From positions 1 to 64,000 of the forward strand of contig JAPDPQ010000010.1 of the NCBI GenBank assembly GCA_034506395.1: 64,000 nucleotides of DNA, written 5' to 3'. The notes below the pieces were generated by a model, which saw only the letters and a list, made by a program, of their open reading frames with translations, was not told where the DNA came from and ran no database searches. This document shows positions 25,613 through 35,232 of the stretch, one piece after another. Made by a program: the position numbers and the translations under genes. Source of the stretch: a candidate division KSB1 bacterium (GTDB lineage Bacteria > Zhuqueibacterota > Zhuqueibacteria > Thermofontimicrobiales > Thermofontimicrobiaceae). Numbering within the stretch: position 1 is the stretch's first letter; every line of letters begins with the position of its first letter.

Positions 25613-28450
25613 GTGTCCAAATTCGCTTATATAATTTTTGCAGCGCTAATCACCTCATCAATCAACGCTCAAACGGTCTGGCGGGAAGCTACCTTTGAGG
25701 ATTTCATCGACGGGACGTTCGATGATGCAGGCGCTAACATGTACGTCTCCAGAGCGGGCCGAATCCAGACTATCAACCGCTGGGATGTGAACGGCGATGG
25801 ACATATCGATATCCTCTGCGTCAATTCTCACCCCCTGGTGGAGATGCTGGACATGTCCATTTATTGGGGCGATGGAAAAGATTTCAGCATTAAAAATCAC
25901 AGCTACGTCCCTGCCGATGGGCCCATGTGGGTGGCTGCCGATGATTTGAATAACGATGGCGAGATGGATCTGGTGGTGGCGAATTATTCCAACGGTACAT
26001 GGACCGAGATGGAGTCGTTCGTCTATTACGGCGGATTGAAGGATCGCAACTATCGAAAGAGGCCAGGCGAATGGGCGTTCTTTCCCTTTAAAGAATGCAT
26101 CACGCTGCCCAGCGCCAATGCGCAAAAACCCGCCACAGGCGATTTCAATAATGATGGCTACAAAGATATCGTGCTCGCTTTTTCGGGCGGCTTCTGGGAG
26201 TATCGGGATAAGAATAAAAAGGATTTGTCGCCCTCCCGAATTTATTGGGGCAGCCAAAACGGATTTGATCGGGAACGATTCACCCATATTTGGACTAAAG
26301 GTGCTACAGATGTGGTTACTGCCGATCTCAACGGTGATGGCTGGCTCGACCTTGCTTTTTCTAATGGCGAAGGCGATGAATCGTTCATCTATTACGGCAG
26401 CGCCAGTGGATTTTCTGAATCAGCGTTGACCAAATTGCCGACCCGCAACGCCCATGCCGTCGAAATTGGCGATGTGAATAACGATGGCTGGCTCGATGTC
26501 GTTTTCGCCAATGAAGCTGGTGATGTTTCTTATGCGTATTTGAATCAAGCGGGAAAATTAACTCCTGATCACCGGATTGAATTTGAAACCCACACAGCCA
26601 AAGATCTGGTGATTCGAGATTTCAATAACGATGGCTACAACGATGTATTTTTCACCAATCATGAGCATTCGTTGACGGGCGATCCCAATCGGGCGAACCG
26701 CTTGATCGATTCCTATGTCTATTTCGGTTCGGCCAATGGTTTTTCCAATGACCATCGACAGTCACTGCAGACCATCGGCGCCTGGGGTGCCAATGCGGCT
26801 GATTTGAATTACGATGGCTGGATCGACCTGCTGGTGTGCAATTTTCAGGAGCATTATTCCTACGAAGTGCCTTCATTCATCTATTGGAATGGCCCCGATG
26901 GATTTCAGCTCACCCGACGCACCTGTCTATACGAGCACGGCGCCCAGGGCAATGCTATTGCAGATTTCGATGGCGATGGTCATCTCGACATTTTGATCAC
27001 CTCGATGATGGGCAACTCCCGAGGCGATTACGATCCCAATTATCTCTATTTTGGCAATGAGCAAGGTTTGTACTCGTTCGAAAATCGGATCGAATTGCCG
27101 GGTCGGGAGGCGTATGAGCAGGCGTTCGCTGATCTGGATGATGATGGCCAAGTCGATATTCTGATCGTCAATCGGGGGGAGACGACACGGCTGGCCAATG
27201 AGGTCTGGATCTACTGGAATCAGGAGAATCGTTTTCACCCGTGGCGGATCACAGGGCTTCCAGCTTACGGCGGTATTGGCGCCGAGGTGGCGGATCTGGA
27301 TCGCGATGGCTATCTGGATATCATCATCTCCAATTCCGATTCAAAGCAGAAATCCCCTGACGGCAAGCCGATCCCTGGCTCGTTCATCTATTGGGGCGAT
27401 TCTGGCGGATGGTCTGTGACCGAGCGAACCGAATTGCCCATTGTGGAAACTCGTGCCATTGCCGTATGCGACATCAATAATGATGGTCATCTCGATCTGG
27501 TGTGCGGGCAGCAGCAGAATTGGGGGGATGCTTCGATATTTCTGGGCGATGGCACCCGAAAGTTTGGAGACGCCAGACGGATCCGCATCGAAGGCAGCAA
27601 TGGCACAGGCACACCAGGCGTGGCCGATTTGAACAAAGACGGTTTATTAGATATCGCCTTTGCCCACGATAAAAATGTGCTGGTCTATTATCAGCAAAAG
27701 GATGGCACTTTTCCCAAAGCCAAATCCCAGACCATTCCTGTGCAAGCCAAAACCATGACCATAGCTGACGTGAACGGCGATGGCTGGCTCGATTTAGTTT
27801 GTCCGCTCTATAAAGAAAAAGGCAATCGATCGGGCTATTCGACCATTTTATTGGGAAACGAACGAGGGTACCATCTCAATCAATCCATTAAATTGCCCAC
27901 AGATGGCGGCACGGGTTCAATTGTCAGCGATTTCAATCGGGATGGTTTTCAGGATGTTTTCTTCTTCTGCCACCGTGCCGATGGCAGCTTCGATGAGATC
28001 GGCAAGTTCGGCGATCATCACACCAATTCGTTTTTATATTGGGGCAGCGCCACCGGATTTGATGCAAACAATCGGCTGAAAATCCCCAGCATAGGCGCTC
28101 ATTACGATGTCGGCGTCGATCTGGGACATATTCGGGATCGGAGTTTTGTGTTTGAGTATGTCTCTTCCGCTTTTGAATGCCAGGGCAAGAAGCCGATTCG
28201 ATTGAAATGGGAAGGCGAAACACCGCATCGGTCGTCGATTAAATTTCAATTACGAGTGGCGAATTCGAAATCAGCGCTGGCAAAGGCAAAATGGCTTGGA
28301 GAAGAGGGCATTGGAACTTACTTTACGGAGCGGGATCAGACAGTGAAATCGATTTCTGCAGGAAAGTGGATTCAATACAAAGCGTTCTTTGATACCGAGA
28401 ATGGGGCCTATTCGCCGATTTTAGAGACGGTGGAAATTGAGTTTGAATGA
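25613..28450 (+). CDS. Secreted FG-GAP/VCBS repeat protein with 14 calcium-binding loops
   Basis: 945 residues starting with GTG at 25613 (GAGGGA just upstream), signal peptide 1-19. I count fourteen DxNxDGxxD-type loops, for example DVNGDGHID, DLNNDGEMD, DFNNDGYKD, DLNGDGWLD, DFDGDGHLD, DLDRDGYLD and DFNRDGFQD, each followed by IYWG/YYG-type strands. Fourteen blades would make two 7-bladed integrin-alpha-like propellers. The last 130 residues are a separate beta domain (FECQGKKPIRLKWEGE ... ILETVEIEFE). These proteins bind ligands on the cell surface in a calcium-dependent way. No catalytic site is seen. Confidence 0.88.
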   Translation: MSKFAYIIFAALITSSINAQTVWREATFEDFIDGTFDDAGANMYVSRAGRIQTINRWDVNGDGHIDILCVNSHPLVEMLDMSIYWGDGKDFSIKNHSYVPADGPMWVAADDLNNDGEMDLVVANYSNGTWTEMESFVYYGGLKDRNYRKRPGEWAFFPFKECITLPSANAQKPATGDFNNDGYKDIVLAFSGGFWEYRDKNKKDLSPSRIYWGSQNGFDRERFTHIWTKGATDVVTADLNGDGWLDLAFSNGEGDESFIYYGSASGFSESALTKLPTRNAHAVEIGDVNNDGWLDVVFANEAGDVSYAYLNQAGKLTPDHRIEFETHTAKDLVIRDFNNDGYNDVFFTNHEHSLTGDPNRANRLIDSYVYFGSANGFSNDHRQSLQTIGAWGANAADLNYDGWIDLLVCNFQEHYSYEVPSFIYWNGPDGFQLTRRTCLYEHGAQGNAIADFDGDGHLDILITSMMGNSRGDYDPNYLYFGNEQGLYSFENRIELPGREAYEQAFADLDDDGQVDILIVNRGETTRLANEVWIYWNQENRFHPWRITGLPAYGGIGAEVADLDRDGYLDIIISNSDSKQKSPDGKPIPGSFIYWGDSGGWSVTERTELPIVETRAIAVCDINNDGHLDLVCGQQQNWGDASIFLGDGTRKFGDARRIRIEGSNGTGTPGVADLNKDGLLDIAFAHDKNVLVYYQQKDGTFPKAKSQTIPVQAKTMTIADVNGDGWLDLVCPLYKEKGNRSGYSTILLGNERGYHLNQSIKLPTDGGTGSIVSDFNRDGFQDVFFFCHRADGSFDEIGKFGDHHTNSFLYWGSATGFDANNRLKIPSIGAHYDVGVDLGHIRDRSFVFEYVSSAFECQGKKPIRLKWEGETPHRSSIKFQLRVANSKSALAKAKWLGEEGIGTYFTERDQTVKSISAGKWIQYKAFFDTENGAYSPILETVEIEFE

Positions 28451-28458
28451 ATTTGATT

Positions 28459-28690
28459 AAGGCATTAAAAGGCTAACGCCTTAACTCCATACATACGAAT
28501 CTCAGTTTTCGGGGACTTATAACGGGGAGCATCATATGTATTACATTTGAATTGTCATTCCGAACGCAGTGAGGAATCTGGTTTTCAAGCAACTGTCGAA
28601 TTTACAGATTTCTCCCTTCGGTCGAAATGACACCGATATGCTAACGCCTTAACTCCATACGCATAAATCTCAGTTTTCGGGGAGTTAAGT
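28459..28690. repeat. Direct repeat flanking a TGTCATTCC inverted repeat
   Basis: Two near-identical copies containing CTAACGCCTTAACTCCATAC and ATCTCAGTTTTCGGGG lie at about 28472-28516 and 28640-28685. They bracket a TGTCATTCCGAACGCAGTGA ... CGAAATGACA inverted repeat at 28553-28632. The arrangement looks like insertion into, or duplication around, a repeated target. Confidence 0.7.
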
Positions 28691-28746
28691 CGTAAGACTT
28701 TTATTAACGCCCAGCGATAGAGACTAAAAATTTAAATAGGAACATT

Positions 28747-30420
28747 ATGAAAATAACCCTAAGCTCGATCTTGTTAATTCCAATTTTTTTTCTGTCGCTA
28801 TATGCCGATGAAAGAAATTCACGGGACATCTCAAAAATTGGAGTTAAAACTGAGCCAGTAAATGGTGAGATTTATGAAAAGATTTACTATGTTTCAATCC
28901 AATCTGGCTCCGACAAAACCGGCGACGGCTCAAAAGCAAACCCCTGGCAAAGCCCAACATTTGCCCTCTCTATAATCAATGATGCTTCAGAATCAAACAA
29001 ATATGCTATATTCGTAGCGGAAGGAATCTATAACTCAGGCACGATTGTCATGAAAGAATGGGTCGATCTCTACGGTGGGTTTGATCCGAAAAATTGGCAG
29101 CGGGATATTTTCAAGTATCGGACCATTCTTGACGGCGAACGAGTCCGTCGGGTCGTGGTCGGCTCCAACAATGCTCGCCTCGATGGATTTGTCATTCAAC
29201 ATGGCTTGAGCCGAACTCATGGCGGCGGCATCCTCTGCGATGATACGTCGCCGATCATTTCTAATAATTTCATTCTCGATAATTTCGTGCTGGAGCCAGA
29301 GGATTTCAATCACAACCGCATTCATCAGGCGGGACATCACGGTGGCGGGATCGCCAGCCTGTACAATGCCATGCCTGTGATTCGGAATAATGTCATTGCC
29401 AATAATAAAACATCCGTTGGCAATGGCGGAGGAATTGCTTTCTATGGCTGGCTGCGGTTATCGGGGGGTGCTGAGAAAACTATCAAAGGGAATCGATTGG
29501 AGATCGGCGTGCTGCAGCCAATAGTGGAAAACAATGTGATAATCGGCAATAGCGCTGGTGTGAACGATTGGAATCGCACCCGTAGCAGCAATGGCGGTGG
29601 CATCTCATGCGCTTATGAATCCCGACCGATTATTTGCAATAACATCATTGTCAATAACCAGGCAAAAGGCCGGGGCGATGGTGGTGGTATTTATAACGAA
29701 TATTATTCCGATCCGCTCATCGAAGCGAATTGGGTCGTCGGCAATATCGCCGATGACGATGCGGGCGGAATTTACACCATGCGCATGGGTCAGCCGCTGA
29801 TTCAGCACAATTTCATTGCGGGTAACTGGGCGCCCGAGAAAGGTGTCGGCGGCATCCGCCTGAGCAAAGAGGGGCGGGCTCGGATTATCGAAAATATGAT
29901 TGTCAGAAATCTCTCTGGCGGAGGGATTCAGTGCGTCGATTCTTTCATGGAGTTAGAAAAGAATATCATCATGCACAATCAGGGCGGTGAAGCTGTGATG
30001 TTCGAAAACCGATTTTCCTATTTTATGCCAATTATCATCCGAAATAATATCCTGCGAGACAATGAGCAGGGGTCGATTTTGATCAAGAAGAACGACGGCC
30101 AGCCTCCCATCATTCAGGACAATAACATGCAGGGCGGCTTAGAGGGAGAGGGAAATTACGATCGAAAGCCCGAGTTTGTCGAGGACATGATCACAGGAAA
30201 AATCATTTCTGCTGACTTTGATCCCAGGCACTTTTTGACCATCTTTGTTCTTCAAAAGCCAATCGATAAAAACGATCAAGTGGCGGGACGGGTGATTCGA
30301 TTGGGCGATCGTTGGAGCATTATTAACAATGCGGACAAAAAGAGTATCTCTGTGTGGGGTGATCTGCGGGATTTGAAAGATCAGGAGTTTGAGATTATTT
30401 CGGAATATCGATTAAAATAA
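28747..30420 (+). CDS. Secreted right-handed parallel beta-helix protein
   Basis: 557 residues with a signal peptide (1-20). The segment YYVSIQSGSDKTGDGSKANP opens a DUF1565/pectate-lyase-like helix. Coils rich in N and G follow (GGGILCDDTSPIISNNFIL, GGGIASLYNAMPVIRNNVIA, GGGISCAYESRPIICNNIIV, GGGIYNEYYSDPLIEANWVV), each coil about 22-30 residues. The last 90 residues form a small beta domain. Beta-helix proteins of this type are polysaccharide lyases, hydrolases or adhesins. Catalytic residues cannot be assigned by eye. Confidence 0.85.
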   Translation: MKITLSSILLIPIFFLSLYADERNSRDISKIGVKTEPVNGEIYEKIYYVSIQSGSDKTGDGSKANPWQSPTFALSIINDASESNKYAIFVAEGIYNSGTIVMKEWVDLYGGFDPKNWQRDIFKYRTILDGERVRRVVVGSNNARLDGFVIQHGLSRTHGGGILCDDTSPIISNNFILDNFVLEPEDFNHNRIHQAGHHGGGIASLYNAMPVIRNNVIANNKTSVGNGGGIAFYGWLRLSGGAEKTIKGNRLEIGVLQPIVENNVIIGNSAGVNDWNRTRSSNGGGISCAYESRPIICNNIIVNNQAKGRGDGGGIYNEYYSDPLIEANWVVGNIADDDAGGIYTMRMGQPLIQHNFIAGNWAPEKGVGGIRLSKEGRARIIENMIVRNLSGGGIQCVDSFMELEKNIIMHNQGGEAVMFENRFSYFMPIIIRNNILRDNEQGSILIKKNDGQPPIIQDNNMQGGLEGEGNYDRKPEFVEDMITGKIISADFDPRHFLTIFVLQKPIDKNDQVAGRVIRLGDRWSIINNADKKSISVWGDLRDLKDQEFEIISEYRLK

Positions 30421-30431
30421 GTGCGTGGGAA

Positions 30432-30453
30432 TGCAATCCCTTTATGGATTGCA
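30432..30453. terminator. Hairpin after the beta-helix gene
   Basis: TGCAATCC and GGATTGCA arms with a 6-nt loop, 12 bp past the stop codon. No T-run follows, so terminator activity is uncertain. Confidence 0.4.
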
Positions 30454-30472
30454 CGTCCGGCCAATGACCATA

Positions 30473-30637
30473 GGCGTCAATTTAAGCGAATACATGGTGA
30501 GATGCTGTCATTCTAAGGACCCGCCAATTGACGGAGACGAAGAATCTCTTCAATAAACCCACCTAATTTCGTTAAATTGAGAGATTCTTCGCTCCCTGGG
30601 ATTGCTCAGAATGACTTCTTACTCTTAAGTTGACACC
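30473..30637. mobile_element. MITE-like element, family A (about 165 bp)
   Basis: The ends GGCGTCAATTTAAGCGAAT (30473-30491) and CTTAAGTTGACACC (30624-30637) are inverted copies. They enclose CTGTCATTCTAAGGAC ... GCTCAGAATGAC arms and GAAGAATCTCT ... AGAGATTCTTC. Same family as 20932-21086. Confidence 0.65.
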
Positions 30638-30699
30638 AATTACCTCATGGCGGATAAAGGCGATGCACCCCGTCAATCACAAAACATTTGGAGGAAGGA

Positions 30700-32280
30700 A
30701 TGACCCATCCAGGGCTACACACGATCGACATCATTATCGCTATCTGCTACATTTCGAGCATCATCAGCATTGGCATCTATTTGTTCAAAAAGAACAAGTC
30801 GACCAAAGATTTTATGCTGGCTGGCAAAAATATGGGCTGGCTCGCCATTGGCATGTCGCTGATGGCGACGCTGACCAGCGCCGTCGGTTACACGGCATTT
30901 CCCACCGGCATCATCAAATATGGTATCATCAATCTGTGGATGGCGATGGCGATCCCGCTTTCCTTCCCTGTTGTGGTATGGGTTTTTATGCCGTTTTATC
31001 ACAAATTGAATTGCTACACGGCGTATGAATATCTTGAGCGACGGTTCAATGTTTCGGTGCGTGCATTGGCAAGTGGCATCTTTCTTTTGTGGCGACTTAC
31101 CTGGATGGCGGCGGTGGTATATGTCCCTGCAATGATTTTGAATGTGGTTACCGATGGAAAAATTCCGATACTGCTCTCCGTATTGGTGCTGGGGATTATT
31201 ACTACTATTAATTCAACGCTGGGCGGTATTCGGGCCATCATGTGGTCGGATGTGGTGCATTCGTTCGTTATGTTTTTGAGCATGATCGTTGGCGTAGTTG
31301 TCATTATCCTGGCAATTCCTGGCGGACTGCCTGAGATCTGGAGCAGCCTGGCAGCGGCGGGAAAAACCTCGATGACTGCCAATATCCCGGGCTTCAGCGA
31401 GGCAAATCTCTTCGGCAAAATGAAATTTTTTCTATACACGGACATCACGGTGCTCTCGTTGATCGTGACTTACACGATCCAAAAGATGGGGAATTATTGT
31501 GTGGATCAGGCGATGGTGCAGCGCTATCTCACCGCTAAATCGCTGAAGAAAAGCCGTGAAGGATTTCTCGCTAATTGTATCGCATATTTATTTTATATCT
31601 TTTGTGTTTCGGCGATCGGCGCTGGTTTGTTTGTCGTCGCCAAATATCATGCGTTTCCCGCCAGCTTAAAAAGCGATCAAATCTTTCCCTACTTCATCGC
31701 CAATATGATGCCCATTGGGATCACAGGTTTGATGATCGCTGCCATCTATGCCGCCTCTATGTCAAGCCTGGATTCAGGACTCAATTCATGCATTACGGCC
31801 ATATTGAATGATTTTTATTCCAGGTTCAGGCTGAAAAAATATAATCTGGACGAGGGAAATCTCCAGGAGGCGGAACGATTGCGGCGCTTGCGCATCGCCC
31901 GTTTTTCAACGTTGATTCTTGGAGCGCTCATTACCTTCTTCTCGCTTTATGTGGGCAAGATGGGTGATATATTCGAGTATTCTCAAAAGCTGATTAATAT
32001 GTTTACAGGCCCGCTGTTCGGCGTTTTCTGTCTCGGCATGTTCAGCAGGCGAGTCACCGCGCCAGCAGCGTTGGTCGGCGGATTCATCGGCTTTGCCATC
32101 GGCTCATTGAGCGTCTTTGCTAAATTCATTCACATCAAATCGCTCATGGTCGGCGTGCTCTGGCCTGCCACAATTGCTTTTGTGGTGACGCTGATTCTGG
32201 GATATGTGCTGAGTTTTGTGATTGGCAACAAAAATCCCGAAGCACCGAAATGGACTTGGCGAGGGGTGATGACGTCGTAA
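30700..32280 (+). CDS. Sodium:solute symporter family permease (SSS), copy 1
   Basis: 526 residues from the ATG at 30700, placed 5 bases after GGAGG. The frame upstream (TTG at 30688) overlaps the ribosome binding site and is not used. Thirteen or so membrane helices with SSS signatures: the short linker KSTKDFMLAGKNMGW after TM1, YTAYEYLERRF, GGIRAIMWSDVVHSFVM and a KMGNYCVDQAMVQRYLTAKS segment. These proteins import sugars, sugar acids, sialic acid or myo-inositol with Na+. Its place before the IdnO-like dehydrogenase gene suggests a sugar or sugar-acid substrate (inference). Confidence 0.9.
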   Translation: MTHPGLHTIDIIIAICYISSIISIGIYLFKKNKSTKDFMLAGKNMGWLAIGMSLMATLTSAVGYTAFPTGIIKYGIINLWMAMAIPLSFPVVVWVFMPFYHKLNCYTAYEYLERRFNVSVRALASGIFLLWRLTWMAAVVYVPAMILNVVTDGKIPILLSVLVLGIITTINSTLGGIRAIMWSDVVHSFVMFLSMIVGVVVIILAIPGGLPEIWSSLAAAGKTSMTANIPGFSEANLFGKMKFFLYTDITVLSLIVTYTIQKMGNYCVDQAMVQRYLTAKSLKKSREGFLANCIAYLFYIFCVSAIGAGLFVVAKYHAFPASLKSDQIFPYFIANMMPIGITGLMIAAIYAASMSSLDSGLNSCITAILNDFYSRFRLKKYNLDEGNLQEAERLRRLRIARFSTLILGALITFFSLYVGKMGDIFEYSQKLINMFTGPLFGVFCLGMFSRRVTAPAALVGGFIGFAIGSLSVFAKFIHIKSLMVGVLWPATIAFVVTLILGYVLSFVIGNKNPEAPKWTWRGVMTS

Positions 32281-32356
32281 ATCGCAAAATGCAAAAAACA
32301 GATATGAAATGAATGTCAAAATTAAAAATTTAATTTTCATTATACAGGTAGAATAA

Positions 32357-32456
32357 CATCCCCCCTGCCCCTTACCCTGGCGGGTACCTCCTTCGGTCGC
32401 TTCAAAGGGGGGAAATGAAAAAGTCCTCCTTTGAAGGGGAATTTAGGGGAATGTCA
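32357..32456. repeat. CTTTGAAGGGG-type dispersed inverted repeat
   Basis: CATCCCCCCTGCCCCTTACC, GGTCGCTTCAAAGGGGGG and CCTTTGAAGGGGAATTTAGG with GGAATGTC form a hairpin-capable unit like that at 23626-23725. Confidence 0.75.
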
Positions 32457-32520
32457 AAATAGAATCTGACGGAATAGCCTTGGGATTTGTCTTTCAATTT
32501 TAAAACCAGGAAGCAAAAAT

Positions 32521-33288
32521 ATGTCCCAAACACTATTTGACCTCACGGGAAAACTAGCTCTGATCACAGGCTCGGGCAGGGGGATAGGATTCACCCTGGC
32601 AAAAGGATTAGCCCAGGCGGGCTGCAAAATAATTTTGAATGACATCGATAAGCAGAGACTTGACGAAGCTGTCTCACAATTAAGAAGTGCTGGTTTCAAT
32701 TGTCATGGAGTTCTTTTTGATGTCCGAGATGAAAATTCGATCAATGAACAAGTTCAACACATTGAAAAAGAAATCGGCAGCATCGACATCCTGATCAACA
32801 ACGCAGGCATTCAGATTCGAGGGCCATTGGAAGAGTTTAATAGCGATGACTGGCGAAAATTGATCGACATCAATTTAACGGGTGCTTTTCTCGTTGCCAA
32901 AGCCGTGGTGCAAGGAATGATCAAACGGCGGACAGGCAAAATCATCAACATCTGCTCGATTCAAAGCGAATTAGCCCGACCGACAATTGCGCCGTACACT
33001 GCCGCTAAAGGCGGACTCCGAAATCTGACCAAAGGCATGGCAACGGACTGGGGCAAGTTCAACATTCAGATCAATGGCATCGCCCCAGGCTATTTCAAAA
33101 CCGAGATGACCAAAGCGCTGTACGAAGATCCGAAATTCGATGCCTGGCTCCGCTCCCGTGTGCCCGCCAATCGCTGGGGTGAGCCAGAGGAACTAATTGG
33201 GGCTGCAATTTTTCTGGCATCGAAAGCGTCGGATTATGTCAATGGGCACATTCTCTTTGTGGATGGAGGGTTAATGGCGTGTGTTTAG
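32521..33288 (+). CDS. idnO: Gluconate 5-dehydrogenase-like short-chain dehydrogenase
   Basis: 255 residues, classical SDR. TGSGRGIG (about residues 17-24) binds the dinucleotide, NNAG follows, and the catalytic set is Ser in NICSIQS, Tyr159 and Lys163 in PYTAAKGG. The stretches INGIAPGYFKTEMTKAL and RWGEPEELIGAAIFLASKA closely match IdnO/Gno, which interconverts 5-ketogluconate and gluconate. 2-Keto-3-deoxygluconate 5-dehydrogenase (KduD) is the main alternative, but KduD lacks the FKTEMTKAL wording. Together with the GntP permease, aldolase and NagB genes it points to hexonate or ketohexonate catabolism. Confidence 0.85.
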   Translation: MSQTLFDLTGKLALITGSGRGIGFTLAKGLAQAGCKIILNDIDKQRLDEAVSQLRSAGFNCHGVLFDVRDENSINEQVQHIEKEIGSIDILINNAGIQIRGPLEEFNSDDWRKLIDINLTGAFLVAKAVVQGMIKRRTGKIINICSIQSELARPTIAPYTAAKGGLRNLTKGMATDWGKFNIQINGIAPGYFKTEMTKALYEDPKFDAWLRSRVPANRWGEPEELIGAAIFLASKASDYVNGHILFVDGGLMACV

Positions 33289-33376
33289 TTGATTGGGTGA
33301 TTTGGCGATTAGGGAATAGGGTAATTCGCTGAAGAGCTAATGAAGCAATTAGTGCCTAAACGGAAAATCACCTCTC

Positions 33377-33456
33377 TGTCATTTCGACCGCAGGGAGGAA
33401 TCTGTAAAAATTCAATGATTTGAAAATTTAGATTCCTCACTTCGCTCGGAATGACA
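33377..33456. repeat. TGTCATTTC...GGAATGACA inverted repeat
   Basis: TGTCATTTCGACCGCAGGGA and GGAATCT pair with AGATTCCTCACTTCGCTCGG and AATGACA. It immediately precedes the sulfatase leader (33457-33627). Confidence 0.85.
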
Positions 33457-33627
33457 ACTTTTAACAAAAAAAGATTGGGTCAAAAAAGAATCCGTTGGGT
33501 TGTTTCAATCCGTTGGAAAAAAAATTGCTCACGAAATACACCGAATGACACAGAAAATAAATTTCTGTTTTTCTGTGTGCTTCTTGGGAAAGTCCAAATT
33601 GGATTAAATGAAGGAGATAAAAATTCA

Positions 33628-35058
33628 ATGAAACGCCGAGATTTTTTGAATACCATGGGCAAAGCCACTGTTGCTCTGGCTGGCAGTAACGCTTTGTTCA
33701 ATCTCATACAGGGCTGCTCAACCAGTCAAAACAAGAGATGGAACATCGTATTTATTCTATCGGATGATCACGGTTGGAACCAGGTGGGGTATCACGGGTC
33801 GGAGTTTTATGAGACGCCGAATATCGATCGCTTGGCGGCGGAAGGGATGCAATTTACTGAGGCATACGCTGCTGCTCCAGTGTGTTCCCCCACGCGAGCA
33901 GCGATTATGACCGGCAAATACCCTGCGCGGCTCCATTTGACCGATTATATCCCAGGCAGTCCTTATCCTTATGCTAAAGCAAAGACGCCCCAGCAGGTGC
34001 CTTGTTTGCCCTTGGAGGAAGTGACCATTGCCGAGGTCCTTAAAGACAATGGTTATATCACTGGTCATTTTGGGAAATGGCATTTGAGCACGGATTACAA
34101 CTATCAGCCCGGTCGACCTTTTGATCCTGGCTCACAGGGATTCGATGTGGTATTGACGAATGTGAAGCCCGAGGAGAACGCTGATCCAGAAAAAGATGCG
34201 CATCATGTGGTGGAGATTACCACCCACGCGATAAAATTCATCGAGGAAAACAAAGATCGACCGTTCTTCTGCTATGTGGCGCATCATGTACCGCATCGCC
34301 CGATCATGGAGCAGGCAAGTCTCATCGCGAAATATCGGGCGAAACCTGGAGCGGATCTGCCCCAAAACAATCCCATCATGGGCGCCATGATCGAGCGCAT
34401 GGACTGGGGAATTGGACAAATTTTGAACAAATTGGACGAATTGAAGTTAACGGATAAAACGATTGTGGTATTCGTATCGGATAACGGCGGGTTGGCGCAA
34501 TTGCAAAGCCAATATCCACTGCGAATGGGCAAAGCGACCATTTTTGATGGTGGATTGCGGGTACCCATGGTGATCCGTTGGCCTGGAGTGGTGCAGCCTG
34601 GCTCAAAATGCACCACGCCAGTTATTTCTATTGATTTTTTCCCAACGTTACTGGAGGCTGTTGGGATTCAACATCAGGTGAAGGATATCGATGGAATCAG
34701 CCTGGTGCCAGCGCTTCGAGGAACTGGTGATATCAAACGGGATGCGATCTATTTCCATTATCCGCATTATCATCATCAGGGGTACAAGCCCGCTGGGGCG
34801 GTTCGCGCTGGTGATTACAAGTTGATTGAATGGTATGAGGCCACGCTCTGGGATGAGGAAAATCAAGTCAGTTTGTATAATGTTCGTGAGGACATGGGAG
34901 AGACTAGGGATTTGGCCAAGGAAATGCCAGAACTGGCTGCCAAGTTGCGGGAGCAGCTTCGTCAATGGCGAAAGGCAGTTGCGGCTCAGGAAATGACCAG
35001 AAATCCCAACTATGATCCTGACAAGGCTGATTGGAGATTTGTCGATCGAAAGGAATAA
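33628..35058 (+). CDS. Sulfatase 1 (formylglycine-type), Tat/lipoprotein
   Basis: 476 residues from the ATG at 33628 (AAGGAG upstream). The N-terminus MKRRDFLNTMGKATVALAG is Tat-like, and LIQGC at about residues 27-31 is a lipobox, so it is probably an anchored lipoprotein. The metal-binding DDHGW and the maturation motif C86-S-P-T-R are present, so Cys86 should become formylglycine. GKWHL and FVSDNGG also match the family. Substrate class (sugar position) is not readable. No anaerobic sulfatase-maturing enzyme or FGE gene is in the window. The gene sits just upstream of the transketolase genes. Confidence 0.93.
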   Translation: MKRRDFLNTMGKATVALAGSNALFNLIQGCSTSQNKRWNIVFILSDDHGWNQVGYHGSEFYETPNIDRLAAEGMQFTEAYAAAPVCSPTRAAIMTGKYPARLHLTDYIPGSPYPYAKAKTPQQVPCLPLEEVTIAEVLKDNGYITGHFGKWHLSTDYNYQPGRPFDPGSQGFDVVLTNVKPEENADPEKDAHHVVEITTHAIKFIEENKDRPFFCYVAHHVPHRPIMEQASLIAKYRAKPGADLPQNNPIMGAMIERMDWGIGQILNKLDELKLTDKTIVVFVSDNGGLAQLQSQYPLRMGKATIFDGGLRVPMVIRWPGVVQPGSKCTTPVISIDFFPTLLEAVGIQHQVKDIDGISLVPALRGTGDIKRDAIYFHYPHYHHQGYKPAGAVRAGDYKLIEWYEATLWDEENQVSLYNVREDMGETRDLAKEMPELAAKLREQLRQWRKAVAAQEMTRNPNYDPDKADWRFVDRKE

Positions 35059-35232
35059 GATCAAAGGGCTCAAATTCTGGTGGCTCTTTCGAAGAAGACA
35101 AGGATCGAATTGAATGGGATCATGAGAATATATTTGATCAAGGGATAAACGCTTCCTTTTGGCAATTCAAATTCAATGCCAACCAAGCTCGATCTATACA
35201 CGTTATCACTATTACAAAGAAAGGCGTTGAGC

